From assembly GCF_030272615.1 (NCBI RefSeq), contig NC_081409.1, forward strand, positions 206,029,546 to 206,093,545: a DNA stretch of 64,000 bases. The letters run 5' to 3'. The translations under genes were made by a program, and so were the position numbers. Source of the DNA: Cryptomeria japonica. Its lineage: Eukaryota; Streptophyta; Pinopsida; Cupressales; Cupressaceae. Positions 1 through 12,985 of this stretch are shown in pieces (within the stretch, counting starts at the first letter, position 1; each line of letters begins with the position of its first letter). The notes beneath the pieces were generated by a model. That model was not told where the DNA came from. It ran no database searches and saw only the letters and a program-made list of their open reading frames with translations.

Positions 1-739
1 TTGTGTAATTTAGTATTAAATTATATTGTATCATTCTCATATTTACTAATTGAACTTTATTCTTTGTAATGCCATTCATATTTTAATTTTCAATTTTATT
101 TACATAGTTGAAATATTATTATTTTTAATAAACTATTATGTTTATTATAATTTTAAATATTTTTTAATTTAATATTCTTAATTCTAATTTCAAGGTTACT
201 AAACATATTAATTCTAATTGTAAAAATATTAGAGTATTTTATATTTTAAATACAATTAATAAAAATCACATTAAAAAATGTAATCTTAAATCATATAATT
301 ATTATATAATTTTAATATTATTTCATTATTTTTTCAAATTTCAAAAATGTTTCTTATTGAACAATTATTTAAAATATAAAAAAATCTATTACATCTATTT
401 TGTAAATAATAAATGAAAGTGTATTTTTATAGATAAGATGAAACATAAATTCTTCATTTCTTAAACAAATTATAAAATTTAAAATAAATTACAAATTTTA
501 ATAATATATTAAATGTGAAATATTTCATTCAAAATGTGAATTAGTCCTCTATGACTTATATATATTCTCACAAGGTTGTGATATGCATTTGCTCTATTGG
601 CATTTTTGCACCCATCACATGAATCATCTCAGCTATTCTATCAAATTGTTTAAATATGTGACTAGTACAGAAGGAAAACAATAGGAGTTTAAGAAAGATA
701 TTAATATAATAATAATAATAATAATCTTAAAGAGCTCCT
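1..739. other. AT-rich downstream flank of lyase copy 1
   Basis: No gene is recognised here. The DNA is very AT-rich, with a short TAA/AAT microsatellite at about 707-725. Equivalent DNA lies before copies 2 and 3. Those copies carry an extra 51-base duplication of the gene's 3' end that is absent here. Confidence 0.7.
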
Positions 740-2702
740 TTATCTTACGCGTTTACAAACATTAATCCATCTACCATGAAGAGCTCCAGAACAAGTTTTA
801 ACAAGATTAGTAACCTTGCTTGTTGGAAGGACAGGAGGATACTTTGCATGATGCCTATAATGAGGGCGATTTAATTTTCCATAATCAAGAAATTGATGGA
901 ATGTAGCACCATTTAGAAAGAGATCATTAATAGATTGAATTGCAGATGTTGTATCCAAGCTAGAACCATGGGAATGATACCATGGAGTGATCTCCCTTCT
1001 TTTCCCAGCATAAAACACATTGCTTTCTGAATAAACCTTAGCATGCACTCGTCCTCCAATGGCATAATATTCCCAATTGCTATAGTAATTGTTCACAACA
1101 TGACAATATCCCCACCTACATAGAACATGCAATATGTTAATATGATATTGCTTGATCAGAATTCATTGCAAGATTATCAACATAATGACATAGGGTTACA
1201 TAAAATAACTTCCTGCAAAAAATAAAATAAAAATGATACCATTGAATGCTTTGTGAAATATATTTTGTTTAATCACCTTTCATTCAAAGAAAATCAAATG
1301 CCATAGTTATCTTATCTTACCTGCAATGAGGCATACGTTGTCGTGAATCCTTGAACCAATTTCTATACACTGTAACTCTGAGCTTTTGATCAATGACATC
1401 GTTATCTGAAGCTCCCAACAGCATGTTGAAATTTTTATTAGAAAGGTGACAGTTTGAGATGGTGACATCAGTGGCCCCTTGAACTACAGAAACCAACCCT
1501 AATTTGGCATCAAATGAGGTTACATGATCAACCCACACTTGTCTTGTGCCAGAGAAGATATGAATTGTATCACTCTCTCTTACACCACTGATCTGAAAAT
1601 TATGAAGAATAACATTACGAGCCTCGGGAAGAATCATGGGTTTCCCAGTGAGGATGACTCTAGCACCTCGACCATCAATTGTAGTGTGGCTATAAACCCA
1701 CATCTGCTTTCGAAGAGTAATGATCATATCATGGGAGAAAGTGATCCACACTCCATGTCGATGGGACCTGGCAATTTCTACTCCATAGCGCAATGTTCCA
1801 GGCTTAGGTTTATCTGGGTAATCTTCATTGCTGATTACTGTGTAGGATATTCCATTTAAACCACCAGTAACACCCCTTGCGAAACCTATGGCACAACGAG
1901 GAAGTCGTTTTCCAGCACCACACCTTGTATATGGACATTTCGTACCATCAGATACACAGGAGCCACGGGCTGCAAAAGTGGATAGTGTGAGCATGTTAAA
2001 TTGATATTTCATGACATTTTTAGTAGATATATTTAAGATATTTAGAATTTTTCAATTATATAACATGTACAATACAAACAAACCTTGAAAGAAAAATGGT
2101 TGGGATTGGTTACTGTATTCAGACGTATCAAATATGTCTTTATAGGTTTGTTTCCAGAGATGTTGTAGATCACCAATTAACGCTGTAGTCTTATCAACAT
2201 GTTTTGAAGCTTGGTGTGCAAAGTCCACCAGTGCCTCTGGAACATAAATCTGCCATAAAAGCCCAAATTAAACATTAAAAAGAAGATGATAGATTAAATA
2301 TTGTTAGAATAACACAGAAAGAAAAGATTCTTGGATTACATCTTCTGGTAAATAAAGCTCTGAGCAGTTGAACAACGTATCTCTGATTGTATCCAGTCTT
2401 TTGATGGCAGGATAATAACTGTTATTAAGCACAAGAGTCTGGACCCATGGTGTAGAATCTAGAGCAGTTTCAATGGATAATCTGCATTGCTCCACATCAC
2501 TGCTGGTATTGTGTGCCTTCTGCAAGAAGTCCATCACATTCAGCAGGCTTTCTGCTATGTTTACTTCATACCCATCAATATTAGGCTTATGCTTCGCCTT
2601 CATATCTTGAATTGCAACATCCTGGGCAATGGATCCCGCAACTGCAAGAAGAAAAACAAGGCCACAGACAATTATTTGTCGCAGGAACTCCATTGTTGAC
2701 AT
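740..2702 (-). CDS. Pectate-lyase-like secreted protein, copy 1 (4 exons, 517 aa)
   Basis: Four minus-strand exons, 2702-2340, 2249-2084, 1969-1321 and 1115-740, join in frame through GT-AG introns of 90, 114 and 205 bases. They total 1554 bases including the stop. Residues 1-27 form a signal peptide, so the product is expected in the cell wall. The polysaccharide lyase family 1 core starts near residue 178: PGTLRYG (233-239), TIDGRGA (273-279), VWVDH (321-325), TISN (346-349), QRMPHCR (387-393, holding the expected catalytic Arg) and HVVNN, then AIGG (411-414). Known family members cleave homogalacturonan by calcium-dependent beta-elimination. Here the usual DGLVD reads LGLVS (333-337) and DGDGI reads ESDTI (308-312), so calcium binding and activity are doubtful. 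Residues 28-177 are an unassigned, probably helical extension with Cys73, Cys113 and three N-glycosylation sequons. The start is the first ATG, just before the signal peptide. Confidence 0.9.
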
Positions 2703-2754
2703 ATATCAACGAGAAATTATGTTCCTGGAGATGAAAATGACATGCTTAGATAGG

Positions 2755-2764
2755 TATATTTATA
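2755..2764 (-). promoter_or_regulatory. TATA box of lyase copy 1
   Basis: The minus strand reads TATAAATATA here. Its distal end lies 62 bases before the ATG, and the spacing is the same in all three copies. A start site about 30 bases downstream would leave a 5' leader of roughly 30 bases. Confidence 0.55.
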
Positions 2765-3779
2765 CACAAATCTAGCATTTTAAAGTTTTGACTTTATGTG
2801 GGTGTGAAACTTGCAGGTTTGAAATATTAATTGAGCTACTTGTTTATTGTTCCAATCTTCTATTCTAGGATTATGTAACATCCAAACTTAGGTGCACAAA
2901 CCACGTGAAGAACAAATGTCAAAAAATAAGTGAAGAACAGTCTTTGAGACAGCTGCTAAAGTGGAAACTTTACGAAGGGTCAAAAGTGCAATCATACAGA
3001 CAAAAAAATGTGATTGGAAAATCGAGGGCTAAGAAGCCTCCAATCGTCTTGCATTGGTTGAGAAGCATTCCCAGCTGTTAATGGTTGAAAAGAGATCGTT
3101 CATTTCATATTGAAAGACACTTTCGGTGTAAATAGATTCTCGAGTAATTGTAAATGTATATATGCAGGTGGTCTATCATCTAATAGAGCATCTGTTACAT
3201 CCTAATCTCCCACCTCCACCTCCACCCCTAGATCTCATGAGGCTCACTTGCGATCAAGAATCAATAAAATAAAAAAAATGAATATAATTTAAGAATATAA
3301 TAACGCAATCCAAAATAAGCATGTCGTTTCCTATCTATAATGGCTTGCATCTTCAATGCAAATCATTATTGATTTGGTTAGATCGATTGATGTAGAATTA
3401 GATAGATTCCACTTATGAAGGGAGGAGATGTGATAATTTTATGCAAATGGACTTTCCTATAAGGCACATCACCAAATAAACCTTAGCCTCATTTTCGTTA
3501 ACCCTCACACTAATCAACCAATTCCTCCAAACAATAAAATAAATTCAATTCGGTTGTGTAGGAATCCTTAGATATCTAAACATTTTTAAGAGCCATGGTG
3601 GATGGTATTTGATCATCCGTCACAGAGTAATTGTGTGGTGGCCTTATATTTTTTGAGAAAATTATATGTAGAGTTTCAATTGGGTTTAAAACCCAATTAT
3701 TTTGACATGATATCATTTTAGGGTGTTCGTGGTGGCATGCCACAACATAGGCTAGGGGAACATGTTGATCGAAATTGAC
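2765..3779. other. Upstream region of lyase copy 1
   Basis: No coding sequence is recognised. Flank conserved between units, containing a CCTCCACC run near 3212-3228. The near-identical region of unit 2 is at 29302-30316. In unit 3 the equivalent is split by a 2.7-kb insertion. Confidence 0.6.
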
Positions 3780-5095
3780 CCTTGACTATTCCAGTTATCA
3801 TCGCTCCTCCTTCTCTTGTTATTCTCATACCCATTTATCATCAAACAATGGTTTCAACATTAGGAACATTGAGCGCACACTTAGGTAATCTCACTAAACA
3901 AGCTACCCACATGAGAACTAAATTTAGTGGTAGAAAGACTGGAGGAACATGTGATGTAGCTTGTCCATGCACCTAGTGCATGTTGACACCAAATATTTGT
4001 ACGGATTGCAATAAAATATATTATGGCCCTATTCATGCATCCACATCAAATGCACCTGCATCAAATGAGATCACATCATATGTGGATTTTCTATGTTTTA
4101 ATTATCATCCTCCATAGGTATGTATGCCATACATAAATTAAGTGTGTTTTTAATTTACGAATAAAAAAAATATTTAATATAAAAAAAAATTATATATAAT
4201 TTTTTAACATTCAAATTGTTTGGTGTAATGATAGCCTCAAGGACATCAACTACATTTGATCGATTTTTATTTTGGGTTGACATTTGTAGAAATTGACAAA
4301 CCTTTTAGGGTATTTATCAATATCTAGACTGAATTGTTTGAATTAACATTTTCATTTTTTTTAGATATATTAAATGATTAAAATTTGAGTAATATAATTC
4401 AGTCTTGGAAAGGTGAATTTTTTTTATTGCTCCAGGGAGGTCATGCAACTTCCATGCCCAATTGAATAGAGGGTGTAGTGAGTGCTCCTCCATCATCAAC
4501 TATTATGCATGAGCCATTCCGTATATGTATTTTTTTTAAACTATAGTTAGAAATTTGTACTTTGAATTCACTATATCAAGCACATGTATTAAATATTTTA
4601 ATATATGTGTCTATAGGTTGATACCACTATTAGTATAGGTGTTTCTTAGGCTTCTTGGCAGGGCCAACTTCATGTGTCATCCACATCATTTCAAGTTGTT
4701 TGAAAGTAAATATTCTATGTGAAATTCGTAGAATTCTTTTATATAGATTAACAAAATTGGTACTTGAGAATATTTTTTAACCTATTTTTTGTTCTTTATT
4801 TAGACCTTGTAGGAGTTAGCTAAAAAGACTTTTGGTCTTGATTTGATAGTACATATACCCCCTGCGCAACAAATTGTAGGAGGGGATGAGAAGCTTTATA
4901 TGGTAATTTAAATATTGATTATTTAATTGATCATACATGAATTATAAATTAGCTAATGAATTAAATCAAATTTAAATCATACAAGTTTGCACATGTTTCT
5001 TTCTCTTGTACAAAATGAGACAGGTCTTGACCTGATAGTACATATACTAGGTCACGCACATTAGGTTGTGGGAAGAGATGAGCAACTTAACAGGC
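3780..5095 (+). pseudogene. Decayed multi-exon gene or element fragment, unit 1
   Basis: I do not recognise the family. A first open segment (3782-3976, stopped by TAG; open to 111 codons in unit 2) has a Cys-rich stretch, CPCTxCM...CTDC. It is followed by short coding-like blocks with splice-like edges: acceptor CCAG near 4436 to donor GT near 4519; acceptor TATAG near 4617 to donor near 4705; acceptor TTGTAG near 4812 to donor GT near 4902. The last block reads openly as ELAKKTFGLDLIVHIPPAQ and onwards. A degenerate copy of it follows at about 5025-5095. Stops and lost donors differ between units, so this is a relic. It could be an old host gene or a spliced transposon gene. Confidence 0.4.
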
Positions 5096-7584
5096 TATTT
5101 TTGTGATTTTTATAAATTAAAATGAATTAAATCAAATTTTATTCATACTCATGTGCAAATGCTTAAATATAGTTTTTTAAACATAAAATCTGATTTGAAG
5201 TTACTTTCTCTTATATAACATGAGACGGGTCAATTTGGTTTGTATGGATTGGAGATGACTCTTGATTTTAGAGATAATACCTGACTTATATCATATATTC
5301 CACTATTCTACATGAAAGTTGATTTGTATTATTTTTATCACGCTGACTAATTTGTGACTCCAAAGACATGTTTTAATCCACATTTCATGGACTTCATTTC
5401 AATTTTTACTTGTTTACGTAGGCACACTTCATTTTAGTATTGCGTGGACCATATGATTTAGTATTTTGTGGACTATATATATATATATATATAGATAAGT
5501 ATTTCATGGATTATATATATTTCAATATTTTACGATTACATGTAAAATGCAATTTAACTTGAACAAGTCTCTTAAAGTAGGAACCAATATTTGTTAAAAA
5601 AAATCAGAACTCTAAAAATGTTGATCTAGGTTATGTTTTATGGATACATCAAGCAAAAAAGTAAGCACTTTACATTACCTAGAATGTCTAAGACATGAAG
5701 AATTTCATTAATGTGCAAGACACATATGATCAAAGATAAGAAGACATCTACATTCCATAAGGTACCAATCTATAGAAATTAAACTCTCATCGCACCAAAA
5801 CACTTATTATGACTAAACATTATGCATGTAATTTTTTAATTATGTGTAGGATATATATTTATATAACCTACATACTTAGACATGTGCATAAGAATATTAG
5901 GGCACATCATATCACCTAGGAGAAGGCCATATTTATAGTTTTGGGAACCAAAGACTTTAAAGCACCAACAATCCTAGTTCCATTGCTAGGGACATTCAAC
6001 TAATTAATCTCCTTATTAGTTGAGTTGTATGCATCAATCTACTACACATAGATGTAGTTAGTCAATCTTCTATCTTGAGCTTCCAAAGTTTAAAGTTGTC
6101 TTTAGACTTCTCTTTTTCTATTTATCTAGTTTCATCCGTATTATCCTCTAAAAATAGGTATGTATATAGATACCACCGAAATAGGATTAATAATAGGGAG
6201 AAACTATCTCCTCCCACAATCTAACAAGATTTTCTATCTTCAAAACCAAATTAAAGGAAATAAAATATACAATACAATAAATTAATCCTTAATGAATTTC
6301 TAGAACTATGACATAAACAATGGGATAATTCTTAGTGTAGCTAGTCTGAGTTAGTGTTGATTTAATTTAAGTACAAATATAGCAAAAGTGCATATCCTTA
6401 TTGCTTACAAATTCATCAACATGATAAAACATCTATGGAAATAGAAATAGCATTGCATAACTAAAAATATACAATATCACATGAACACCAATACACATAG
6501 GGAAAAATCTTTCAAGTGAAAATCCCAACACCAAGAGAATATAAAATTGTATTGATCTCAAATGTAGAGTATATCAACACAACTTATCCCTTAAACCAAA
6601 CAAATATTTTGATAATAATAACAACATAATCTACAAAACCATGCAAGCTACTATCTCGTCTCCAATATATAAATAAATGTCATCTAAGAAACCATAAATG
6701 ATTTCTAACACAACAAACTCACCATAAGACAAGTAGTCAAAATATAAAGGAGACCTCATGACATGTGTCAAAAAGTTAAAACATTTTTTCTTATGAACTT
6801 GGTCATTGAACTTCACTAAAAGATAAAATTATGCTAGTAGATGACAAATATTAACTCTCGAAGTTCAAAAAAGATAACCAACTTTTTATTCCTATTATAA
6901 TGTCATAGATTCTTCTTAGATATCTTACAAAATTATAAATTATCATGGATTTCCTTCTATCTCATGCTATGTCCAATGATGTATTGAAATACAAGTCCTC
7001 CCATCTTATGCCTCTTATATCCATATTCCAGGTCATCTAGACAATAATATTTAATTATAAATATCTCCAACCTCATGTGGATGTCAAAGTTGGTCCTTCA
7101 TGTCCTCGAAGATGTACATATAAGTAAATAAGTATTAAACAAGTAATGTATAATAGTCTAGAGAAGGACACAAGGTGAACATCACTTAATCTTAACATTA
7201 GATCCATGTGCGCCTTTCTAAGAGTAACTTATTTTCTAATAGAACATGACTCTTAATGTTGACTATTGACTCAAATAATCATTGGTTCCAATTTAACCCT
7301 CAAGAAATATATGTAGGAGTTCTAATTATAATTAAAATATTTTTACAGATGACTAGTTTTGGTTGGTGAAAGATTCTCTTCCTAATCACTTTGTTTTTCC
7401 CATTATTGCTCTCCTATAACAATCATAATACAACTTATAAGTTGCATATTGTATTAAAGGGCTCTCATGAATTAGACTCCAAGTATGGTACCCATTCCAA
7501 ATGGGTCCAAAATTATAACACATTATACTAATTAAATAATGATATTATTATGATTATAAGGTGTATGTGACATCTAGTCCTAAT
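5096..7584. other. Non-coding intergenic DNA, unit 1
   Basis: No gene was found. AT-rich, with a TA run at about 5477-5493. The same sequence occupies about 31631-34128 in unit 2 and 54900-57415 in unit 3. Short open frames here are not shared between copies. Confidence 0.6.
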
Positions 7585-7589
7585 AGATA
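6566..7589. repeat. 1.0-kb segment A, first copy, unit 1
   Basis: This segment is repeated in the same orientation at 15631-16656. The 8-kb LTR element sits exactly after its terminal AGATA. Unit 3 has only one copy of the segment (about 56407-57420 plus its tail after 62321). Confidence 0.85.
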
Positions 7590-8777
7590 TGTTAGGTCCA
7601 ACAATGAAAGCTAATGTACTGAGAGGGGAGGGGTGAATAAGTACTTCAAAACTTTTCTTTAAAAACTATCTTACTGATAAACATAAATTGTAAATTGCTG
7701 ATCTCATAATATAAAGCTAGCACATAATTATAGAAATAACATTCATACACATTCCATAACACAAATATTTTGGTTACGCAGAAACTCTTTGTTAGAGAGA
7801 AAAAGTGTGACAGGGATGGCACCCACAACTTCACTACTGCAATAATAAAGGTTGCTTGGTTAGAGCTACATGTTTAGCTATTTCTGACAGCTTACCTTGT
7901 TAGGAGTATCAAGATCTTTAGAGCTACCTTGCTAAAGGATTTTTACAACACTTATACAAAATGTTGCACCTGGTTAAAGGCGCTACAATTTATAGACTTT
8001 GTTAGAGTCTTTTACCCTGTTAAAGGTTTCTATTACAACTCAAATGATTCAATAAAACCTTTACAAATATCTGCTACTTTACATCTGAAATGTTATAGCA
8101 GATTCTATGTGCTCAATATGAAATTTCCTTGCTCATGGCATACGTCGGTAATTGATAAATCAACTCGATAAACCCTTCTGTTTACTCTGTCCCTTAAACT
8201 GTTCTCTGAAGACTTTCTCGGTGACCTCTGAATATCTCTGTCAGTCGTAGTAGTCACAACTCAATGTGTCCTCTTATGATTTTCCTTTTAACTCTTCTAT
8301 CACACATGTCTCTCATTTTGATTCTCAAATCACTCTATATAAATAGATCTCTGGGATGATGATTTGTTCATGCTTCAATCTTACAAACAAGATTCATCGA
8401 ATGAATAAACATAGAAATTATTTCATTGGATAAACTTCCTCAAAGTCATACAAAATTTTGAAGTGCAATTTCCTATGTGATAACGGTTCCCTGTTCCTCG
8501 ATTCTTGTAACACGTTTCCACATATGTGTCTAGGTTCATTGAATCTGGTAACACATTTCTACTCAGTTCAGATTACTCGGTATACCTTCTTTGCTGCTCG
8601 GTAGACATAGAACGTTACTCGGTAGATAGCTAGGTGTATACTTAACTCTGTGACTCATTTCTTCTATAACCGACTGCTTTAGTGTTTACTGACTAAATAT
8701 TTCGGTAGTATTAACCGACTAGAGTATATAGGATGACTTTGGACATAAAACTAATGAAAACTTAGTAAATAATAACA
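7590..8777 (-). repeat. 3' LTR of 8-kb element, unit 1
   Basis: 1188 bases, starting TGTTAGGTCC and ending AATAATAACA on the plus strand. It matches 14404-15556, 34134-35326 and 40962-42154. It contains many CTCGGT/TCGGTA words. The open frame of about 80 codons present in each LTR copy is simply LTR sequence. Confidence 0.9.
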
Positions 8778-8792
8778 ATCTCCCCTTTTGAC
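8778..8792 (-). other. Polypurine tract of 8-kb element, unit 1
   Basis: The minus strand reads GTCAAAAGGGGAGAT directly before the 3' LTR, the expected place for plus-strand priming. A similar purine run lies near 9083-9096. Confidence 0.7.
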
Positions 8793-9183
8793 ATTAGTTT
8801 GGTATGTTTGACAAAACCCCTTTCAAAGTCATAACTCAAAATCTATATACTTACAAAATTTGACTAAAATGATAGTATATACAATTGTCAATAAATAGTA
8901 ATATACTCAAATATATACTCCGCTTATCAGTAAACTGTACATAACTTAATTTGCATGCTCCTGTGATTAATGCTCGGTGTTCACTGCTCTGTGTTCTATG
9001 CTCCCCCTGTCAAATTCAATTGTACATTCGGATACTCTGTTCTGGTCGGTACACTCCCTCTTATACTCAGTACACTCCCCCTTTTTGACAAACATCAAAA
9101 CTAGTTACCATTAGGTGGAGGCAACTGGTCAAAAATAGATTTATACTTTGTACTAGCATCGATGAGAGTAGTGTAGAGTGCAT

Positions 9184-12100
9184 CTAGAGTGCATCGATGA
9201 GAGCTGTAATATCAGCTAACAGTGAAATCAAACCATCTATAGTGCTTCCCTCTTGTTGAGTGGATAAGTCGGTAGCTCGGTTGATTTGCTCTTGGACTGA
9301 TGATAAGTGGGGAATAAATAAGGTCTGAAGAGTCATGATATCCATCCTTATTTTGTGCTCTTCATTTTGAAGTTCTAACTGTTGAGCCATAAGAGTTTGC
9401 AGCTTGGTATAGAAATTCTGAACATAATTTGGCTCGGTGTTCAATTTATTGGGGAGATCGGTAATCTCTTGTTCAATGACTTCGATCTTATGCTTGATAT
9501 CCTTAATAAATAATGAAAATGTACAGAGCTTCTGAAATAAATAAAGAATATGTTTGAGTTGAGGGGACAACTCAACAATGAATCCAACAAGCTTGATTTT
9601 ACCTATAGCAATTACTTTCCACACTTCTTCATTCATTTTGGCAGTTAGCTATTTGTCCTTCAACTTGCTAAGGTATTCTGATGCATCTACTGCTAATGCT
9701 TCTAATTTAGTGAGTAGTTCATCTAGTTACATATGAATGGCAACATCTTTATTCACGGTAGGTTCAGGTAGCATGTCTGTCAATAATGCTCTAACGTTTT
9801 GAAGTACTCGGGTCTTCTTCTGAATAGCCATTTGTCTTTCTTGTTTTGCTTTGGCTTTATATAGTTCTTCGAATTCAATAAGTGCTTGCCCTTTCAGTTT
9901 TGAAATGTCAACATTTGGCAACACAATAGGCTTTGACAAATCTACCTTGAAACTATGCCTCTTCACTTTCTTTTCTTTGGATGATGAGGCTTTCACTGGT
10001 TGGATGAGTACAATGGCTTTGGAGGCTTGTTCACCCTTGGTAGGTTTCTCAGTAGAGGCAACACTTTTGTTGGTTCCCTTAGCCTCTGATGTGTCCTTCA
10101 GTGATTCCTTGCTTGGGGTCTCAGTGGCAACAGTTTCAGTGCATGCAGGTGCTTGAGAAGTCTGTTCCCCGGTGGCCTAAGAAGTAGATTCTCCTTTTGT
10201 AGACTGTTGAACCTCTTTGCCTTGATCAGTGTCCTAAGGTTTCTCAGTTGAAACTTGCTGAGCTACCGGAGGATAGGACTTGACTTGTTCCAAAACTGAT
10301 TCACTTGATATCGGTTTGACATAGGCATTTCCTTCTATCATCTCTTGTTCATGTGCCTCAGTGTCCATGACATCCTCATCTTGTTGAATAGTTGAAGCAG
10401 GATCTTGCTCGGTAATGTCAACTATTTCTACTTCACCTTGAGTTTCTTCAGTCTAAATTTTGAAGATTTCTTGCCATTTTTCTTTGGTTTCCTTTTCGAC
10501 TTCAAGATAAAGTCCATTCATCATTTTCAAGGCTCTATGCTTCACTTAAAAATTTGTCTGGTAGTTTTTCAAATGATTTCTAATATCATCTACCGACATG
10601 TCTAGAAAGAGATGTACTAAAACTCTTTCTCTTATCTGCTTCTCTGAGTCAATAGCATATTTCCATCTGTTGTCAATGTGAGAGTAGAATGCATTTGGAA
10701 GAAAGTTACTTACTTCCAATGGAACTACTTGGAATTTGAGAAGTGTACATGCAACTGACTCTTCTATTTGTCTCTTTTCTTCTTCTGTCCGGGAGTCATA
10801 TTTAACATACCTGAAAGACCCAAATCCTCCATATTGTTTCAATTTGGCACAAAAGTTGTCAACACTATGTACATCTTCCTTTGTGCTTTTAACAATCTGA
10901 AATTTATTTTTGTCTTCAAATTCTATGTCACTTGACTCCTTATTCAAAATGAGTCTCCTGGTCGACTTTCTATAAGTCTTTGTAACTTTAGGCAATTCAA
11001 CATTGTTCTACCTCTTACCGGGTGACACTGCAGATGATCTAGTGTTAGGTCGTTTCACTGGTGGAGTCAGTGATACCTTAGGTGTATCTTGTTTCATCCT
11101 TTTCAATATTTTGCCCTTTGGCAACTCAGTGCTCAGAGTGATGGCTGCTTCCTGAGCTTCAGATTCTTCCTCAATTGAAAGTTGATCATCTTTCCTACCT
11201 ATGGGCTTAGTAGGTGTGGAGGTAGAACCTTCTCCAAATTTCTCAGTTAAGTCTTTTATCATTTTAGTGGCTTTTCTGGTAGCCTTTGGTACAACTATGC
11301 TCATTTTTACCTTCTCTTTTACCTCTTCATAGGTACCATATCTAGTTTCGGTCGAGTGCCTTGGAAGTGTCAGAAAGGCATCTATCTGCTATTGAGAAAT
11401 ATCAAGATCCATCTCATAACCCATGTATGGTAGAGATTGAGTTCTAGGATCTACTGCATTGACATAAAAGTAGTCGGTGTCCACTTCAAAACATATATCA
11501 TCCTTATATTTTTCCACTAACTGAGGTGGGATTCTGTACCTGTTATGCATCCTTTCTTGAAATTTGCTAAAGTAATCATCCATTATCTCATTGAAATTAT
11601 CACCTAACTGACTGATAAAGTCATTTATTTGATGGGTGATTGGTCGGTGTAACTCCCAAACTATGTTACTGACTGATGGGAAGAATTTCTGAAAATAGAA
11701 AAGCATGCACATTAAGAGTGACCCAAACTTTAGTGTGTTTGCCGAGTTATTCTTCTTAGGTTTCCTTATAGTGTTGAGATTTTCAAATAGGTTTTTCAAC
11801 AACACTTCGCATAGATCAATCTTCATACCCTTTTTCACAATCTTGTAGGCCAAATTTATAGCTGTACATGCTACACTGTTTTCTCTTGCCGATTGAAAGA
11901 AACAATAACCGATGACTCTAATTGCAAACTTTAGCTCTGCATCTATAACATTATTCAATTTAAGACCTCTGCAATCAGACTCAACTCCGGTTAAAGTTAT
12001 CAATTCCTTCTGTGAAATCATTTTCTGTGCTCGGGCATGGTCGTATATAGGGTATTTGGTTATTGTGTGAATGATCTCCTTGGTGATTTGGAATGGTCGC

Positions 12101-12483
12101 TCCTCTAACCACATAAAGTCATCATGAACTTTGCTCAAAAGAAATTTAACCAATTGGGGTTTGAAAACTTGAGGGTAGGTTAGGGCTTCGGTCAATCCCT
12201 TGACTTTGATATGCTCATACTTGCTATCTAGGATTCCATCGGTGCATAACTCATCATACATGTCCTTGATCTTGGTATGACCTAGCTCTTCAACACAACA
12301 CTTAGTGTAGAATCTGACATCTTCAACCAATAGAACCCTATTTGGAATAAGAGAAAATGCAGTTTTCTCATCGAGTTCAGATGCAACTTTGGGAGGTAAG
12401 GAATACTTTAGTGTGGGCTTCTAAATAGTCTCAACTAGAATAGGTTTCTGCAACTCAGGAGCTATTTCAAACTTGGATTTCTA
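9184..12483 (-). pseudogene. Unknown long ORF B of the 8-kb element, unit 1
   Basis: A single reading frame of about 1100 codons, broken by several in-frame stops (for example near 12422, 11388, 11005, 10546 and 9727), with no recognised start. Layout: an N-terminal globular part of about 390 residues (minus strand 12483-11390), rich in aromatic and hydrophobic residues; a basic, Ser/Thr/Pro-rich middle; a second small folded part (about 10995-10546); a Gln/Thr-rich linker; and a C-terminal coiled coil (about 9996-9184). The N-terminal pattern faintly recalls the putative plant transposon protein domain of angiosperm elements; that is an inference from pattern only. No polymerase or integrase motif is present. 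It follows the gag-like block after a 500-base spacer. Confidence 0.65.
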
Positions 12484-12985
12484 CTAACGAAAGAGCTTAG
12501 GGTTTTAACTAACCAGAAAATGCTTTCGACTTCGTAAATATAATGCAGATGATCACAACTGATATTGACCGGTTAACTGGCTTAAAAATGCATTTGAGAT
12601 TGCTGTATAAATACCTTGAAATTCGCTCGAGAGATGTTTGATCGCCTTTGAATTGCTTAGCTCTTCTCTTTGATAACTGGTAAGTGTAAAATGACCACAC
12701 AAAGAACTTTAAGTACACATTTTATCTTATCAGGTTTTGTGCAGTTAGGTAAGAAAACATTAAATGCACTCGGTTCCACTAAACCGATTAACTTCCTTTT
12801 ATGCTTTTACTGACTAGATAGGCTTCCTGCACTTACCAACTTCTCTAGTACTCAAAAAGACTAGATAGAATTTGAAACTTGCTAATGCATCTAAGCTATG
12901 CAAATTTTGAAATTAAGTACATGATAAAATAGGAATTGTTAAGATCTAACCTTGAGAGAATGTAGTCCCTTCATACCTTTATTGA
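12484..12985. other. Spacer between the two coding blocks of the 8-kb element, unit 1
   Basis: No ORF. The plus strand has GTATAAATACC near 12605-12615, whose complement could serve as a TATA element for the downstream block. The match is weak and also present in unit 2. Confidence 0.4.

Noticed and set aside
1524-1859. 111-codon open frame antisense to lyase exon 3, repeated in all units
   Set aside because: It lies entirely opposite the conserved exon and is explained by its codon constraint; no independent signal.
2304-2702. Pectin methylesterase inhibitor domain for the lyase N-terminal extension
   Set aside because: Size and helical look are suggestive, but the characteristic four-Cys pattern is missing (only Cys73 and Cys113 in the mature part).
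7929-8171. 80-codon open frame present in each LTR of the 8-kb element
   Set aside because: Conserved only because the LTRs are copies; it lies in LTR sequence, with no domain and many substitutions.
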